Shown piece by piece: positions 26,562 to 39,010 of a DNA stretch of 64,000 bases (positions are counted from its first letter, which is position 1; each line of letters opens with the position of its first letter). The stretch is from positions 62,001 to 126,000 of the forward strand of contig NZ_WQCG01000001.1 in assembly GCF_013032505.1 (NCBI RefSeq), written 5' to 3'. This stretch comes from Ruegeria atlantica (lineage in GTDB: Bacteria; Pseudomonadota; Alphaproteobacteria; Rhodobacterales; Rhodobacteraceae). The translations under genes were made by a program, and so were the position numbers. Below the pieces are notes generated by a model, which made no database searches, had not been told where the DNA came from, and saw only the letters and a list, made by a program, of their open reading frames with translations.

Positions 26562-28099
26562 TGGCGCGCGCTCGGAGACAACAGATCACATTGATACAGC
26601 GGTTGCCGCTGTTTCTTTTGATCTGGGGAATCGCAGCACTGTCGATGTGGGTTCCGGCGGTATATGCGCTGGCGCTGGACGATCATGATACCTCCCGTTC
26701 ATTTTTCTATTCCGGTTTGTTGGGGCTGTTCGTGGTGTCCACAATCGCTGTGGCTGCATCAAACCGCGTGCCGCGACGTGGGACGCTGGGGCAACTGGCC
26801 GTTTTGCTGGGCTGTTTTACGGTTTTGCCGCTGTTTCTGGCAATTCCGCTGCATGATGCCTTGGGTACGACCACTTTTTTGAACGCGTATTTCGATATGG
26901 TCAGCGCCGTAACCACGACCGGAGCGGATCTGTTTCCGGACCCCGATCGCCTGACTGCACCGCTGCACCTGTGGCGCGCTTTGGTCGGTTGGATGGGTGG
27001 TTTGCTGATGTGGATTGCAGCGGCTGCTATCCTGGCCCCTCTGTCACTGGGCGGGTTCGAGATTACGGCGCGCGGTCAGCCCGGTCGACCCGTTTCGGGC
27101 GTGGCGCAAAGCGAAGAGGTTGATCCGCGTGGTCGTCTGATCCGCGTAACGCGAACGTTGACACCAGTTTATGCCGGTCTGACCGCAGTCATATGTATCC
27201 TTCTGATGATCGCGGGCGAAAACGGTCTGACAGCTGTGTGTCACGCGATGTCGACAATGGCCACGTCTGGGATTTCTCCGGTCGGCGGGCTGGAGGGCGC
27301 GCAAGCTGGAATAACGGGCGAGGCGATCATGTTTCTCTTCCTGTTCTTCGCCTTATCGCGGTTGACCTTTTCCACCGACACGGCGACCACAGGCTATTCC
27401 CGGTTGGACAAAGACCCAGAATTCCGCATTGGACTAATGATCGTGTGTTTTGTCGCGGTGTTGTTGTTTGCGCGCGTCTGGGCCGGGGTGCTTGAGATCG
27501 GCAATCAGTTGGAACCGCTTCAGGCGCTTGGCGTGATCTGGGGCATGATTTTTACGGCGCTCGCATTCCTGACTACCGCCGGGTTTGAAAGCGCTAACTG
27601 GAACGATGCGCAGCAATTGTCTGGTCTGGGCACCCCTGGGCTGATCCTGATGGGCCTCGCACTGATCGGTGGGGGGGTGGCAACGACCGCGGGCGGGGTA
27701 AAACTGTTGCGGGTCTTTGCCTTGTATCTAAACGGCGCGCGCGAGATTGATCGGTTGATCTACCCCTCATCTGTCAGCGGTCTTGGAGGCGGTAACCGGC
27801 GCATTCAAAGTGACGGGGCCTTTATTGCCTGGATCTTCCTGATGATGTTCGCCCTGACCGCTGCGCTGTTCAATTTGTTGCTGGCTGCGATGGGATCGGG
27901 GTTTGAACAGGCCATGGTCCTTAGTGTTGCTGCGCTCAGCACGACCGGGCCATTGATCGAACTGGCCACCGATGTCCCCATCCGTCTGGTCGATTTGCCG
28001 TGGGGCGCAAAGCTGACTATGTGCGCGGCAATGGTGATCGGACGACTGGAAACATTGGCGATCATTGCGCTGATTACGCCAACCCTCTGGCGAGACTAA
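26561..28099 (+). CDS. trkH: Trk potassium channel subunit TrkH
   Basis: Membrane channel subunit for potassium uptake. About ten membrane segments and four selectivity-filter loops are visible in order: TTTGADL, ATSGISP, LTTAGFES and LSTTGPL. 512 residues, longer than the E. coli protein but normal for alphaproteobacteria. The start overlaps the trkA stop as TGATG. A 126-base gap precedes hfq. Confidence 0.95.
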   Translation: MARARRQQITLIQRLPLFLLIWGIAALSMWVPAVYALALDDHDTSRSFFYSGLLGLFVVSTIAVAASNRVPRRGTLGQLAVLLGCFTVLPLFLAIPLHDALGTTTFLNAYFDMVSAVTTTGADLFPDPDRLTAPLHLWRALVGWMGGLLMWIAAAAILAPLSLGGFEITARGQPGRPVSGVAQSEEVDPRGRLIRVTRTLTPVYAGLTAVICILLMIAGENGLTAVCHAMSTMATSGISPVGGLEGAQAGITGEAIMFLFLFFALSRLTFSTDTATTGYSRLDKDPEFRIGLMIVCFVAVLLFARVWAGVLEIGNQLEPLQALGVIWGMIFTALAFLTTAGFESANWNDAQQLSGLGTPGLILMGLALIGGGVATTAGGVKLLRVFALYLNGAREIDRLIYPSSVSGLGGGNRRIQSDGAFIAWIFLMMFALTAALFNLLLAAMGSGFEQAMVLSVAALSTTGPLIELATDVPIRLVDLPWGAKLTMCAAMVIGRLETLAIIALITPTLWRD

Positions 28100-28225
28100 G
28101 AATCCTCACCTTTGCTGACTCCTTATTTTTCATCTGGAATATCGGTTAACTCCACTCCATACTCTGCCAGAGGGAGCGCGTTGGTCCGCAGCGCGTAGCA
28201 AGAACAATGGCGAGATTATAAAAAT

Positions 28226-28465
28226 ATGGCTTCGGACAGACAGAATCTGCAGGACGCGTTCCTGAACAATGTACGGAAAGCAAAGGTCCCGGTCACAATT
28301 TTCCTGATCAACGGTGTGAAATTGCAGGGTGTCATCACCTGGTTCGACAATTTCTGCGTATTGTTGCGCCGCGACGGACAGTCGCAGCTGGTCTACAAAC
28401 ACGCGATTTCGACGATCATGCCGTCGCAGCCGATCAGCCTGTATGAGGGCGAAGACGCCTCTTGA
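28226..28465 (+). CDS. hfq: RNA chaperone Hfq
   Basis: Hexameric Sm-like protein that pairs small RNAs with mRNAs. 79 residues; Sm1 begins [19 protein letters not shown] and Sm2 carries the hallmark YKHAIST. The short acidic tail (EGEDAS) is typical of alphaproteobacterial Hfq. The ribosome-binding site is weak and the leader is AT-rich just before the ATG. Its stop overlaps the hflX start by one base. Confidence 0.97.
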   Translation: MASDRQNLQDAFLNNVRKAKVPVTIFLINGVKLQGVITWFDNFCVLLRRDGQSQLVYKHAISTIMPSQPISLYEGEDAS

Positions 28466-29736
28466 TGGAACATGACAGGACGCGCACCCGGGCTTGGGTG
28501 CTGCATCCGGAAATCAAATCAGATGAACAGCGCCGTGTTCCTGAACCGGCGCTGGAAGAAGCGGTGGCTTTGGCTGCCGCTTTGCCCGATCTGGATGTGA
28601 TCGGTTCCGATATCGTGCGCCTTCAGCGCGCTCAACCGGGGCTGTTGTTCGGTAGCGGCAAGATCGAAGAACTTGGCGAACAGTTTCATGACGCCGAAGT
28701 CGAATTGGTGCTGATTGATGGCCCCGTGACGCCAGTCCAACAGCGCAATCTGGAAAAGGCATGGAAGGTCAAGATCCTCGATCGCACCGGCTTGATTCTT
28801 GAGATTTTTAGCGATCGTGCGCGCACCCGTGAAGGTGTCTTGCAGGTCGAAATGGCTGCGCTCAGCTATCAACGGACGCGTTTGGTCCGCGCCTGGACGC
28901 ACCTTGAACGGCAGCGGGGCGGATTGGGCTTTGTCGGCGGCCCGGGTGAAACGCAGATTGAGGCTGACCGCCGGGCTATTGACGATCAGCTTGTGCGTCT
29001 GCGACGTCAATTGCAGAAGGTGATCAAGACACGAACCCTGCATCGTGCGGCGCGCGCCAAGGTACCGTATCCGATTGTCGCCCTTGTGGGATATACGAAC
29101 GCCGGTAAATCGACACTGTTCAACCGTCTGACCGGGGCCGAGGTGATGGCCAAGGACATGCTGTTTGCCACGTTGGACCCGACCATGCGGCGGGTCGAAT
29201 TGCCTGATGGCCCCGAGGTGATCTTGTCAGACACGGTGGGTTTCATCTCGAACCTGCCGACCGAACTTGTGGCCGCCTTTCGCGCCACGCTCGAAGAGGT
29301 GCTGGGCGCAGATATCGTCGTGCATGTGCGCGATATCAGCCATGAGGAAACCGAAGCACAGGCGCAGGATGTCGAAACCATTCTGACCTCGTTGGGCGTT
29401 GATGACGAACGGCCCCGGCTTGAGGTCTGGAACAAGATCGATCTGCTGAACGATGATGAACGCGAGGCCACTTTTGCTCGCGCCGACCGCGATCCGTCGA
29501 TCTTTGCCATTTCTGCTGTGACCGGTGAAGGCCTCGAACCGCTTCTGGCCGAGATTGCCGTCAAATTGCAGGGTGTACGTCACGAGACAGTCCTGTCGCT
29601 GGGCTTTGCCGAGGGCGACAAGCGCGCGTGGTTGTTCCGTCAGGATGTCATTCGATCCGAAGAGCAGACCGATGATGGGTTTCAGATCACCGTCCTGTGG
29701 ACTGACAAACAGGCGGCGCAGTACGCCGCGCTTTGA
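28465..29736 (+). CDS. hflX: Ribosome-associated GTPase HflX
   Basis: GTPase that binds the 50S subunit and rescues or splits stalled ribosomes. N-terminal glycine-rich domain (GGLGFVGGPGETQIEADRR near residue 150), then the G domain with G1 GYTNAGKSTLFN, G3 DTVGF and G4 NKID. 423 residues. The ATG at 28465 overlaps the hfq stop (TGATG); a TTG immediately before it is an unlikely start. The hfq-hflX pairing is conserved widely. Confidence 0.96.
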   Translation: MEHDRTRTRAWVLHPEIKSDEQRRVPEPALEEAVALAAALPDLDVIGSDIVRLQRAQPGLLFGSGKIEELGEQFHDAEVELVLIDGPVTPVQQRNLEKAWKVKILDRTGLILEIFSDRARTREGVLQVEMAALSYQRTRLVRAWTHLERQRGGLGFVGGPGETQIEADRRAIDDQLVRLRRQLQKVIKTRTLHRAARAKVPYPIVALVGYTNAGKSTLFNRLTGAEVMAKDMLFATLDPTMRRVELPDGPEVILSDTVGFISNLPTELVAAFRATLEEVLGADIVVHVRDISHEETEAQAQDVETILTSLGVDDERPRLEVWNKIDLLNDDEREATFARADRDPSIFAISAVTGEGLEPLLAEIAVKLQGVRHETVLSLGFAEGDKRAWLFRQDVIRSEEQTDDGFQITVLWTDKQAAQYAAL

Positions 29737-29754
29737 TCAATCAGCGAGGTTATC

Positions 29755-30039
29755 ATGACGGAATCTAAGGTTATGCTGACCGGTCATATTTTGGTGCCAG
29801 CCGACCGGATCGCGCAGGTGCGGGATGCATTGCCGGACCACATTTCCCTTACGCTGGCCGAGTCAGGGTGTATTTCGTTCGACGTGACAGAAGACGCCGA
29901 TATTCCGGGCCGGTTCAACGTGAGCGAAGTTTTTGAAAGTCAGGCTGCATTTGACGCGCATCAGGCACGCACCAAGACCTCGACCTGGTTCAAAGTGACC
30001 GAAGGTATCCCTCGTGATTATCAAATTACGCTTGGATAG
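29755..30039 (+). CDS. Antibiotic biosynthesis monooxygenase domain protein (YgiN-like)
   Basis: A 94-residue protein of the ABM dimeric alpha-beta barrel family; members include quinol monooxygenase YgiN. Family-like features are the first strand VMLTGHILVP, the ES-GC-ISF-V pattern around residue 40, and FNVSEVFESQAAFDAHQ. GCGAGG precedes the ATG. It follows hflX by 18 bases on the same strand and may be the last gene of the block. The substrate is unknown. Confidence 0.85.
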   Translation: MTESKVMLTGHILVPADRIAQVRDALPDHISLTLAESGCISFDVTEDADIPGRFNVSEVFESQAAFDAHQARTKTSTWFKVTEGIPRDYQITLG

Positions 30040-30051
30040 GGGGATTGTCGG

Positions 30052-30447
30052 CTAGCGACCGTCTATCTGGCGCTGATAGTCTTCGGCATCGAACCAGCCC
30101 AGCGACGATTGCACCTTGTTGTCGGCGGTCAGTTCCCATTCTTCCCAGCCACGTGTGACGACGTGGTTGCCGGTTTCAGAATGATGACCTTCTAGCGTCC
30201 AGACGAAAATGGCGTGCGTTCCGGCCCAGCGAAGCATGTCGCAGCGAACCTCCAGGTCCGGGAAGTCGGCATAGAACCCGCGCGCCATCTCGGCCACAGC
30301 GGCCCGGCCGACGGTTGGTTCACCCCGGTTGATCGTAATCTGCCCGTCGGGTGCGTAAAAGCTGGCGACCGCCTCTGGGTCACCCGAACTCCATGCGATT
30401 GCGTAGTCGCGTGCGAGATTGTTCAGTGTATCCCGAATACTGGCCAT
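30052..30447 (-). CDS. NTF2-like / SnoaL-like domain protein
   Basis: A 131-residue protein with the cone-shaped NTF2-like fold pattern: an N-terminal helix (YAIAWSSGDPEAVASFYAPD), NRGEPTVGRAAVAEMARGF, and later strands such as IFVWTLEGHH. These features match the SnoaL-like group, which includes small enzymes and unknown binding proteins. GGGGG precedes the ATG at 30447; a TTG at 30477 is the alternative. It converges with the small monooxygenase gene, the stops being 12 bp apart. Confidence 0.8.
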   Translation of the reverse strand: MASIRDTLNNLARDYAIAWSSGDPEAVASFYAPDGQITINRGEPTVGRAAVAEMARGFYADFPDLEVRCDMLRWAGTHAIFVWTLEGHHSETGNHVVTRGWEEWELTADNKVQSSLGWFDAEDYQRQIDGR

Positions 30448-30554
30448 CCGTACCCCCAGTTCCAAATAGTCGGCCAACAGATCGTAGGCGAAAACACCGG
30501 TGCGCGTCCACGGCGGGTTGAAAAAGGGGCAAGGTCCTGCCGAAGCGGTGGAAA

Positions 30555-33017
30555 TCAGCGCGGGATCAGGTTGGTAACACCGACCGCTGCGGCACGGGCA
30601 AGATCCATATCAAGCGACATCGGGATATATTCGCCTCGCCGCCAAAGCTGGGCCTGATCGTCGTAGTACCGCGACAGGAAATGTCCCGACTGTCCCGTGG
30701 CCGTGATAAAGACTGAGCTGTTGGGATCGGCGAAATCATAGACACCACGATAGCCCGCACCGTGCACATTCTGGAAAGGGTCGGGGCCTTCGCCCGATGT
30801 CCGACCCCGCAGCAGGGTATTGTCGCCGCCGCTGGTGGATTGGCGAATATTGACGAAGAACCGCAGAACCGGAACCGTGCCCAGAACCGGGTGATCATGC
30901 GTGGCCTGATGGGCATCGCCCCAGCGCAGCGATTCCAACGAGCCACCATATTTTTCGCTGATCCAGATCAGCGCGTCGTCCAGCGCCAGCCGGGCCATGT
31001 CGGTACATGTTTCCACAGGCGCGCTCTGGCGCACGTCGCACCAGACCGAGGCACCGTCAATATCGCGGTAGACCCGTTCGATGAATAGCGGCTCAACATG
31101 TTTGTATTCAGCAGCCAGCGGCCCCAACTCGTCCGAGATCAAGCGGATCTGCAATGCGCGCAACCATGCGGCATAGATAAGCGGCTCGGGCAGGTGTTCA
31201 TTCATCTCACCGTTCCATTCAGCCAGCAGGGCCAGCGCGACCTGACGCTGGCGTTCAGGTGTGCCTTCGGGGGCGGATGCACCGGTAAACCAAAGGTCTG
31301 CGCCGATCAGTGGCAGAAGGGATCGGGCTGTAAAGCTGACCGTGTCAAGTTGTGCCTCAATAAAGCTGTCGCGAGTGTGAACTTCGCGCGATTGCATCAG
31401 GCGCTCCCAACGGTGCACCCTTTGGGTGTCACCCCATTCGTATGAAACGTGGTTGGGAAAGGGGCGGTCGATGATTTTGTTGTTCGTGTTGCCCAGTATT
31501 CCCCCGGCGGGGGCCACGAATTCGGGGTTGTTCGCATAGGGCAAACGTCCCTGCCAAAGGTTTTCAGCCAGCCAGCCGGGCGTCGGGATACGGCCACGGC
31601 TTTGGTTTCGCAGGTCGCGCTTGGGCATCGCGCCGATCAGCTTCATGCCGATCGTATCCTTGTCGACCAGCGACAGGTTTTGCGAGGGTGCTATGAACAG
31701 CTCGGCCACATCAATCGCTTCACGCACGCTGTCCGCATTCATCAAAGCCATCGACGCTGTCATCGACGTATCGCGCGGACTGAGTGCCGTCCAAGACAAT
31801 GACGCGACATGACCAGGTGGAGTGATCGTTTCCAGATCATAATGACTGCCGGGTAAAACGGGTCCGTTTTCAGTCCAGCGCAGGGTCAGGGTGACAGGGG
31901 GTTCATCCTTGATCTCGATGATCGAGGGGCGGGACCGGAATTGTTTAAAACCGTCGGGCGACAGGTATTCTTCTGGGTTTTCCGGGTTCAACTGCTCGAT
32001 ATGAACATCCTGATCGTCCAGGTAGGACGAGGTCAGTCCCCAGCCCAACCGGTCGCTGCGGCCTGTCATGATCGCGGGAACGCCCGGAATGGTCGCGCCG
32101 ATGACGCCGCCCTTGGCAAGTTCGAGCCGTGCCAGATACCAAATACCAGGTGCGGTCAGGCCCAGATGCGGGTCATTGGCAAGCAGGGTACCTCCGATCG
32201 CGGAACGCGAAGGTGCGGCGGACCACGCGTTCGACGCCCCGGCCAAACCGCGTTTGGGGAAGGGCGACAGAGGAGTGTCGGGCATTGGCGTGCCTTCTGC
32301 ATAGCGCGGCAATCCCGGGAAGAGAGCCGCGTATTCCGGCAGCGCAGCGATCCCCGGACCCGGCACATCCGGCAAGATGTCGGACAGGCGATTGGGATCG
32401 TTCAGCATAAGGGACGTGCGGGCGCGCAGAACCTCGTCTTTCAAATGCCCGGACAGTTGCAGGCTCATCAGTTTGATGATGGCAATACTGTCACCGGGTT
32501 GCCACGGCGAAACGGGCGCGTTGAATAGGAACATTTCCGGTGCACCGCGTCCCAATGCGTTTTCGTTGATCTCTTCCAGACGGGCGTTGACGCCGGCGGA
32601 ATAGGCGCGCAGCGCGGCTTTGGTGTAATCGTCCTGCACTTCGACCGAGCGGTGGGCCAGGCTGTAGAGGTCAAAACGGCGCAAGAGTTTGTCTATGCTT
32701 ACGGTGCGCCTGCCGAAGACTTCAGAGAGGCGCCCCTGCGCCGTGCGGCGCATCACGGTCATTTGCCACAGACGATCCTGTGCATGGGCGTAGCCAAGGC
32801 CAAAGAATACGTCAGGGTCGTTTTCGGCCAGAATATGCGGAACGTTGGCAGTGTCGCGCACGATCTCGACAGGCCCACGCAGCCCGGCAACGTCGACGGT
32901 CTGGTCATAGTCCGGCAGTGACTGGCTGGCGAGAAAGTAGACAAGGCCTACAGCCGCGACGGCCAGCAGGACCAGACCCGTAGCAATCCGAACCAGCCAG
33001 CGAAAGACAAGACCCAT
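30555..33017 (-). CDS. Penicillin acylase family protein
   Basis: An 820-residue N-terminal nucleophile hydrolase of the penicillin G acylase / acyl-homoserine-lactone acylase superfamily. A membrane anchor or signal (residues 8-30) leads into the alpha chain; the expected autocleavage site and nucleophile is Ser262 in GASNAWSAAP. GTLLANDPHLGL follows, as in the family. The beta chain shows NNKIIDRPFPNHVSYEW and the late HATHDHP region. The chain has no typical cleavable signal, so it may stay membrane-tethered with the catalytic part in the periplasm. Substrate (beta-lactam, AHL or other amide) cannot be deduced. Confidence 0.92.
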   Translation of the reverse strand: MGLVFRWLVRIATGLVLLAVAAVGLVYFLASQSLPDYDQTVDVAGLRGPVEIVRDTANVPHILAENDPDVFFGLGYAHAQDRLWQMTVMRRTAQGRLSEVFGRRTVSIDKLLRRFDLYSLAHRSVEVQDDYTKAALRAYSAGVNARLEEINENALGRGAPEMFLFNAPVSPWQPGDSIAIIKLMSLQLSGHLKDEVLRARTSLMLNDPNRLSDILPDVPGPGIAALPEYAALFPGLPRYAEGTPMPDTPLSPFPKRGLAGASNAWSAAPSRSAIGGTLLANDPHLGLTAPGIWYLARLELAKGGVIGATIPGVPAIMTGRSDRLGWGLTSSYLDDQDVHIEQLNPENPEEYLSPDGFKQFRSRPSIIEIKDEPPVTLTLRWTENGPVLPGSHYDLETITPPGHVASLSWTALSPRDTSMTASMALMNADSVREAIDVAELFIAPSQNLSLVDKDTIGMKLIGAMPKRDLRNQSRGRIPTPGWLAENLWQGRLPYANNPEFVAPAGGILGNTNNKIIDRPFPNHVSYEWGDTQRVHRWERLMQSREVHTRDSFIEAQLDTVSFTARSLLPLIGADLWFTGASAPEGTPERQRQVALALLAEWNGEMNEHLPEPLIYAAWLRALQIRLISDELGPLAAEYKHVEPLFIERVYRDIDGASVWCDVRQSAPVETCTDMARLALDDALIWISEKYGGSLESLRWGDAHQATHDHPVLGTVPVLRFFVNIRQSTSGGDNTLLRGRTSGEGPDPFQNVHGAGYRGVYDFADPNSSVFITATGQSGHFLSRYYDDQAQLWRRGEYIPMSLDMDLARAAAVGVTNLIPR

Positions 33018-33120
33018 GAACGCCCCACATCCCCGTAAGAAATTATTGGCTGAACACTACTGGAAGGCCGGGGCAACCGAAAGAGGAACGGCGCGCGAAC
33101 GTCGGGTTAAGATGTTGAAA

Positions 33121-33161
33121 CGAAAAACCCCGGCACGTGGTTTGAACATGTGCCGGGGTTT
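33121..33161 (-). terminator. Rho-independent terminator of the SYLF lipoprotein gene
   Basis: A 15-bp stem with one wobble pair (33125-33139 with 33147-33161) and a 7-base loop; read leftward it ends in five T residues. It lies 28 bases after the stop codon at 33189. Confidence 0.87.
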
Positions 33162-33188
33162 GCTGCAAAGGGGTCGTGGTATTCGGAT

Positions 33189-33761
33189 TCAGGGGATGAT
33201 GCGCGTGTATTTGGTGCCTTCGACGGTGGCGCCGAATTTCAGACCAGCCTGCCCGAAAACAGCGGCAAGTACGGGTTTGCGCAATTGGTTCGTGTCGGTT
33301 GAAAGCGAGTCACCGGTGGCGTCGACGACGTAGCCGATATCCGCCCCTGCGGTCCAACCGCTGGAACGGCGGAAGTCATCCAACGCGTCCTGCGTCATGA
33401 AAAACAGCACATGCGCATATTGCTGCGCGCCGATCTGCAGGCCGGCGCTGCCAGATACGGCCGAGTAATAGTCGACCGTTGCACCGTTAATGCGCAGCGC
33501 GCCCTGGCCATATGCTCCGCCAAAGATGAACCCGGCCTCGGTGATCAGTGGCATCACCAGCATGCCGTCGGCTTTGTTGGCGATCTCGACTGTGTTGGGG
33601 TACTTGTTGAACATTTCGTTCAGCGTCACGTTCACACGGGCGTCGATCTGGGCCGCGTTTGAATTGCCTACACCGTTTCCGCATGCTGCGGTCAGCGTAA
33701 GACCGGCCATGCCAAGCGCAAAGCCACGACGGTTTAGTCGGGGAGAGTTGGAACTGCTCAT
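33189..33761 (-). CDS. SYLF (YSC84-like) domain lipoprotein with Tat-like signal
   Basis: A 190-residue protein. The N-terminus has a twin-arginine-like stretch RRGFALGMAGLTLTAACG that ends in a lipobox (T-A-A-C), suggesting a lipoprotein exported by Tat. The remainder matches the SYLF lipid-binding domain: GMLVMPLITEAGFIFGGAYGQG, a strand DYYSAVSGSAGLQIG, and closing repeats (AAVFGQAGLKFGATVEG). The ATG at 33761 is preceded by AGAG; an upstream ATG at 33845 would spoil the signal. A second SYLF protein is encoded at 61682-62377. Members bind acidic lipids; the role in bacteria is unclear. Confidence 0.88.
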   Translation of the reverse strand: MSSSNSPRLNRRGFALGMAGLTLTAACGNGVGNSNAAQIDARVNVTLNEMFNKYPNTVEIANKADGMLVMPLITEAGFIFGGAYGQGALRINGATVDYYSAVSGSAGLQIGAQQYAHVLFFMTQDALDDFRRSSGWTAGADIGYVVDATGDSLSTDTNQLRKPVLAAVFGQAGLKFGATVEGTKYTRIIP

Positions 33762-33902
33762 GTTTTTTCTCTGTGTTAACTGCCTGAAGTGTCGGGTGTT
33801 CCCGATCTTGTGTGCAAGAATACGCCGATTGCGTCCGTGTGTCACGGGAAAGCTGATCCAACAGCCTTCACAATAGGCGAAAAGTCGCGAGCGCCCGGGG
33901 AT

Positions 33903-35547
<1,645 letters not shown>

Positions 35548-35566
35548 AAATCAGAAAGGCAAGGCG

Positions 35567-38500
35567 ATGACGGCTCCGAACCATGTGACGGTTGGCGGCG
35601 CTCCTGAAGGGTTTGACGCGCAGCTTGTTCTGAATGAAATCGCGCGCGTTGGCGGGCCGGTCTGTCATGTCGCGCGTGATGACAAACGGATGGAGGCGAT
35701 GCGCGCCGCATTGGCCTTCTTTGCGCCGGACATGCCGGTCTTCGTGTTTCCCGGGTGGGACTGCTTGCCCTATGATAGGGTATCACCCAATGCTGATATT
35801 GCGGCCGCACGCGTGGCGACTTTGGCAGCACTGGTGCATCAGATGCCGGACCGGTTTGTCCTGCTGACCACGTTGAATGCAGCAACCCAGCGGGTGCCCG
35901 CGCGTGATGTGTTGCGCGAGGCGGCATTTACCGCCCGCGTGAACCATCGCGTTGATGAAACGGCATTGCGGAAATTCCTCGTTCGAATGGGATTTACCCA
36001 AAGCCCCACGGTGATGGAACCCGGCGACTATGCCATTCGAGGCGGCATTATCGACATCTATCCACCGGGTGAATCCGGCCCCGTGCGTCTGGATCTGTTC
36101 GGTGACGTGCTGGATGGCGCGCGCCGATTTGACCCGGTCTCGCAGCGCACAACCGAGAAGCTGGACATGGTCGAATTGGCCCCGGTGTCCGAGGTCATTC
36201 TGGATGAGGCTGCCATTACACGGTTCCGCCAGAACTATCGTATCGAGTTTGGCGCGGCAGGCACCGACGATCCGCTGTACGAGGCGATTAGCGCTGGCCG
36301 CAAGCACCAGGGCATCGAACACTGGCTGCCCTTTTTCCACGAAAAGCTGGAAACCCTGTTCGATTATCTGCCGGATGCAACGATCACCGTGGATGATCAG
36401 GTGACGCCGGCACGGCTGGCCCGCTGGGACACGATTGCCGATCAATATGAAACGCGGCGTCTGGCGTTGGAAAATCGCTCGCGCATGGACACGGTGTATA
36501 AGCCAACGCCGCCCGGACTGCTCTATCTGGACGATGCCGCGTGGGAGCAGGCGGTCGGGGACAGGCGGGTGATGCAGTTCAGCCCGCTGCCTCAGGCCAG
36601 CGGCCCTGGTGTGATCGACACAGGCGGCCGTATCGGGCGCAACTTTGCACCGGAGCGGCAACAGGAAAGCATCAGTCTGTTTGGCGCTTTGGCAAGCCAT
36701 ATCACCGACAAGATGGCCAAGGGGCCTGTCTTGATTGCGTCGTATTCCGAGGGCGCGCGCGAACGCCTGACCGGCTTGATCGAGGATGAAGGCCTGGCCG
36801 AAGCCATCCCTGTCACCGATGGAACGCGGATTGGCAAACGCGGGCTGCATTTGGCGGTCTGGGCGCTGGAGCACGGGTTTGAAACGCCCGGTATGACTGT
36901 GATCGCCGAGCAGGACGTGTTGGGTGATCGCCTGATCCGTCAACCCAAGAAACGTCGCAAGGCCGAGAATTTCCTGACCGAAACCCAATCACTGTCCCCT
37001 GGCGATCTGGTGGTTCACGTCGATCACGGGATCGGGCGTTACATGGGGATGGAAGTGGTCACGGCCGCCGGTGCCGCGCATGAATGCCTGCTGTTGGAAT
37101 ATGCAGAACAGTCCAAGCTGTATTTGCCGGTCGAAAACATCGAACTGCTTTCGAAATATGGCCATGATGAAGGTTTGCTGGATCGTCTGGGCGGCGGCGC
37201 ATGGCAGGCAAAGAAAGCCAAGCTGAAAGAGCGCATCCGCGAAATGGCGGATAAGCTGATCCGCATCGCCGCTGAGCGAGCCTTGCGCAAAGCTCCGGTC
37301 ATGGATCCGCCCCCACACGCGTGGGAGGAGTTCAGCGCCCGCTTTCCATATCAGGAAACCGACGACCAGCTGCGCGCGATTTCCGAAGTGATGGAAGATA
37401 TGCATTCCGGTGCGCCTATGGATCGGTTGATCTGTGGTGACGTGGGCTTTGGCAAAACCGAGGTTGCCATGCGCGCGGCCTTTGTCGCTGCGATGTCCGG
37501 CGTCCAGGTGGCCGTGATCGCACCGACAACCTTGCTGGCCCGTCAGCATGCAGCCAGCTTCAAGGAACGGTTCCGTGGCTTCCCGCTTGAGGTTCGGCAG
37601 TTGTCACGGTTTGTGTCCGCGAAAGAAGCTCAGCAGACCCGCGATGGTCTGGCGCGCGGGACCGTGGATATTGTTATCGGCACACATGCCTTGCTGGCCA
37701 AAGGTATCCGGTTCAACAATCTGGGCCTGTTGATCATCGACGAAGAACAGCATTTTGGCGTAGGTCACAAGGAGCGCCTGAAACAGCTGCGCAGCGACAT
37801 TCATGTTTTGACCCTGACCGCCACGCCGATCCCACGGACGCTGCAGCTGTCGCTGACCGGCGTGCGCGATCTGTCGATTATCGGCACGCCGCCCATCGAT
37901 CGTCTTGCCATTCGCACGTATGTCAGCGAATTCGACGCGGTTACCATTCGCGAGGCGCTGCTGCGTGAACATTATCGAGGCGGACAGAGTTTCTATGTTG
38001 TCCCGCGCATCTCGGACCTTCCAGAGATTGAGGAATTCCTGAAAGAACAACTGCCCGAGCTGACCTATATGGTGGCGCATGGGCAAATGGCGGCGGGTGA
38101 ACTCGACGACCGGATGAACGCCTTTTATGACGGCAAGTACGACGTGCTTCTGGCAACCACGATTGTGGAAAGCGGGCTGGATATTCCAACCGCCAACACG
38201 ATGGTCGTGCACCGGGCAGATATGTTCGGCCTGGCTCAGCTTTATCAGATCCGCGGCCGAGTGGGTCGCTCTAAAACCCGCGCTTATGCGTATTTGACTA
38301 CCAAGCCGCGCCAGAAGCTAACCGCCACTGCCGAAAAGCGTCTGCGTGTGTTGGGGTCACTCGATACACTCGGAGCAGGCTTCACGCTGGCTTCGCAGGA
38401 TCTCGATATTCGGGGTGCGGGCAACCTTCTGGGTGAGGAACAATCCGGCCAGATGCGCGACGTCGGCTATGAGCTTTATCAATCCATGCTGGAAGAGGCG

Positions 38501-39010
38501 ATCGCCAAGATCAAAGCAGGCGAGATGGAGGGGCTGTCCGATGCCGATGACCAATGGGCGCCGCAGATCAATCTGGGCGTACCGGTTCTGATCCCCGAAG
38601 ACTACGTGCCCGATCTGGATGTGCGTTTGGGCCTCTATCGTCGCTTGTCGTCGCTTTCGACCAAGGTCGAATTGGAAGGCTTTGCCGCTGAATTGATTGA
38701 CCGTTTCGGGACGCTACCGAAAGAGGTTAACACGCTGATGCTGGTCGTGCGTATCAAGGCGATGTGCAAACGAGCAGGAATTGCCAAGTTGGATGGCGGA
38801 CCCAAAGGGGCGACGATACAATTCCACAACGATAAGTTTGCTTCGCCTCAGGGGCTGGTTGAATTCATTCAGAACCAGCGCGGACTAGCCAAGGTCAAGG
38901 ACAACAAGATTGTTGTAAGGCGCGACTGGAAGAAGGACAGCGACAAGATCAAAGGCGCATTCGCAATCGCCCGTGATCTGGCTGAAAAGAAGAAAAAAGC
39001 GAAAGCCTAG
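35567..39010 (+). CDS. mfd: Transcription-repair coupling factor Mfd
   Basis: ATP-driven translocase that removes RNA polymerase stalled at DNA damage and recruits UvrA. Visible in order: UvrB-like N-terminal domain, RNA-polymerase-interaction domain after residue 480 ([17 protein letters not shown]), helicase motor with Walker [10 protein letters not shown] and DEEQ box, TRG motif region ([13 protein letters not shown]), and the C-terminal autoinhibitory domain. 1147 residues, normal length. The ATG at 35567 has AAAGGC upstream. Its stop overlaps that of the convergent gene at 39007 by four bases. Confidence 0.97.
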   Translation: MTAPNHVTVGGAPEGFDAQLVLNEIARVGGPVCHVARDDKRMEAMRAALAFFAPDMPVFVFPGWDCLPYDRVSPNADIAAARVATLAALVHQMPDRFVLLTTLNAATQRVPARDVLREAAFTARVNHRVDETALRKFLVRMGFTQSPTVMEPGDYAIRGGIIDIYPPGESGPVRLDLFGDVLDGARRFDPVSQRTTEKLDMVELAPVSEVILDEAAITRFRQNYRIEFGAAGTDDPLYEAISAGRKHQGIEHWLPFFHEKLETLFDYLPDATITVDDQVTPARLARWDTIADQYETRRLALENRSRMDTVYKPTPPGLLYLDDAAWEQAVGDRRVMQFSPLPQASGPGVIDTGGRIGRNFAPERQQESISLFGALASHITDKMAKGPVLIASYSEGARERLTGLIEDEGLAEAIPVTDGTRIGKRGLHLAVWALEHGFETPGMTVIAEQDVLGDRLIRQPKKRRKAENFLTETQSLSPGDLVVHVDHGIGRYMGMEVVTAAGAAHECLLLEYAEQSKLYLPVENIELLSKYGHDEGLLDRLGGGAWQAKKAKLKERIREMADKLIRIAAERALRKAPVMDPPPHAWEEFSARFPYQETDDQLRAISEVMEDMHSGAPMDRLICGDVGFGKTEVAMRAAFVAAMSGVQVAVIAPTTLLARQHAASFKERFRGFPLEVRQLSRFVSAKEAQQTRDGLARGTVDIVIGTHALLAKGIRFNNLGLLIIDEEQHFGVGHKERLKQLRSDIHVLTLTATPIPRTLQLSLTGVRDLSIIGTPPIDRLAIRTYVSEFDAVTIREALLREHYRGGQSFYVVPRISDLPEIEEFLKEQLPELTYMVAHGQMAAGELDDRMNAFYDGKYDVLLATTIVESGLDIPTANTMVVHRADMFGLAQLYQIRGRVGRSKTRAYAYLTTKPRQKLTATAEKRLRVLGSLDTLGAGFTLASQDLDIRGAGNLLGEEQSGQMRDVGYELYQSMLEEAIAKIKAGEMEGLSDADDQWAPQINLGVPVLIPEDYVPDLDVRLGLYRRLSSLSTKVELEGFAAELIDRFGTLPKEVNTLMLVVRIKAMCKRAGIAKLDGGPKGATIQFHNDKFASPQGLVEFIQNQRGLAKVKDNKIVVRRDWKKDSDKIKGAFAIARDLAEKKKKAKA

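Noticed and set aside
35783..36988. Minus-strand frame of 401 codons inside mfd
   Set aside because: Mfd covers this interval with continuous recognisable domains; the antisense frame has no motif.
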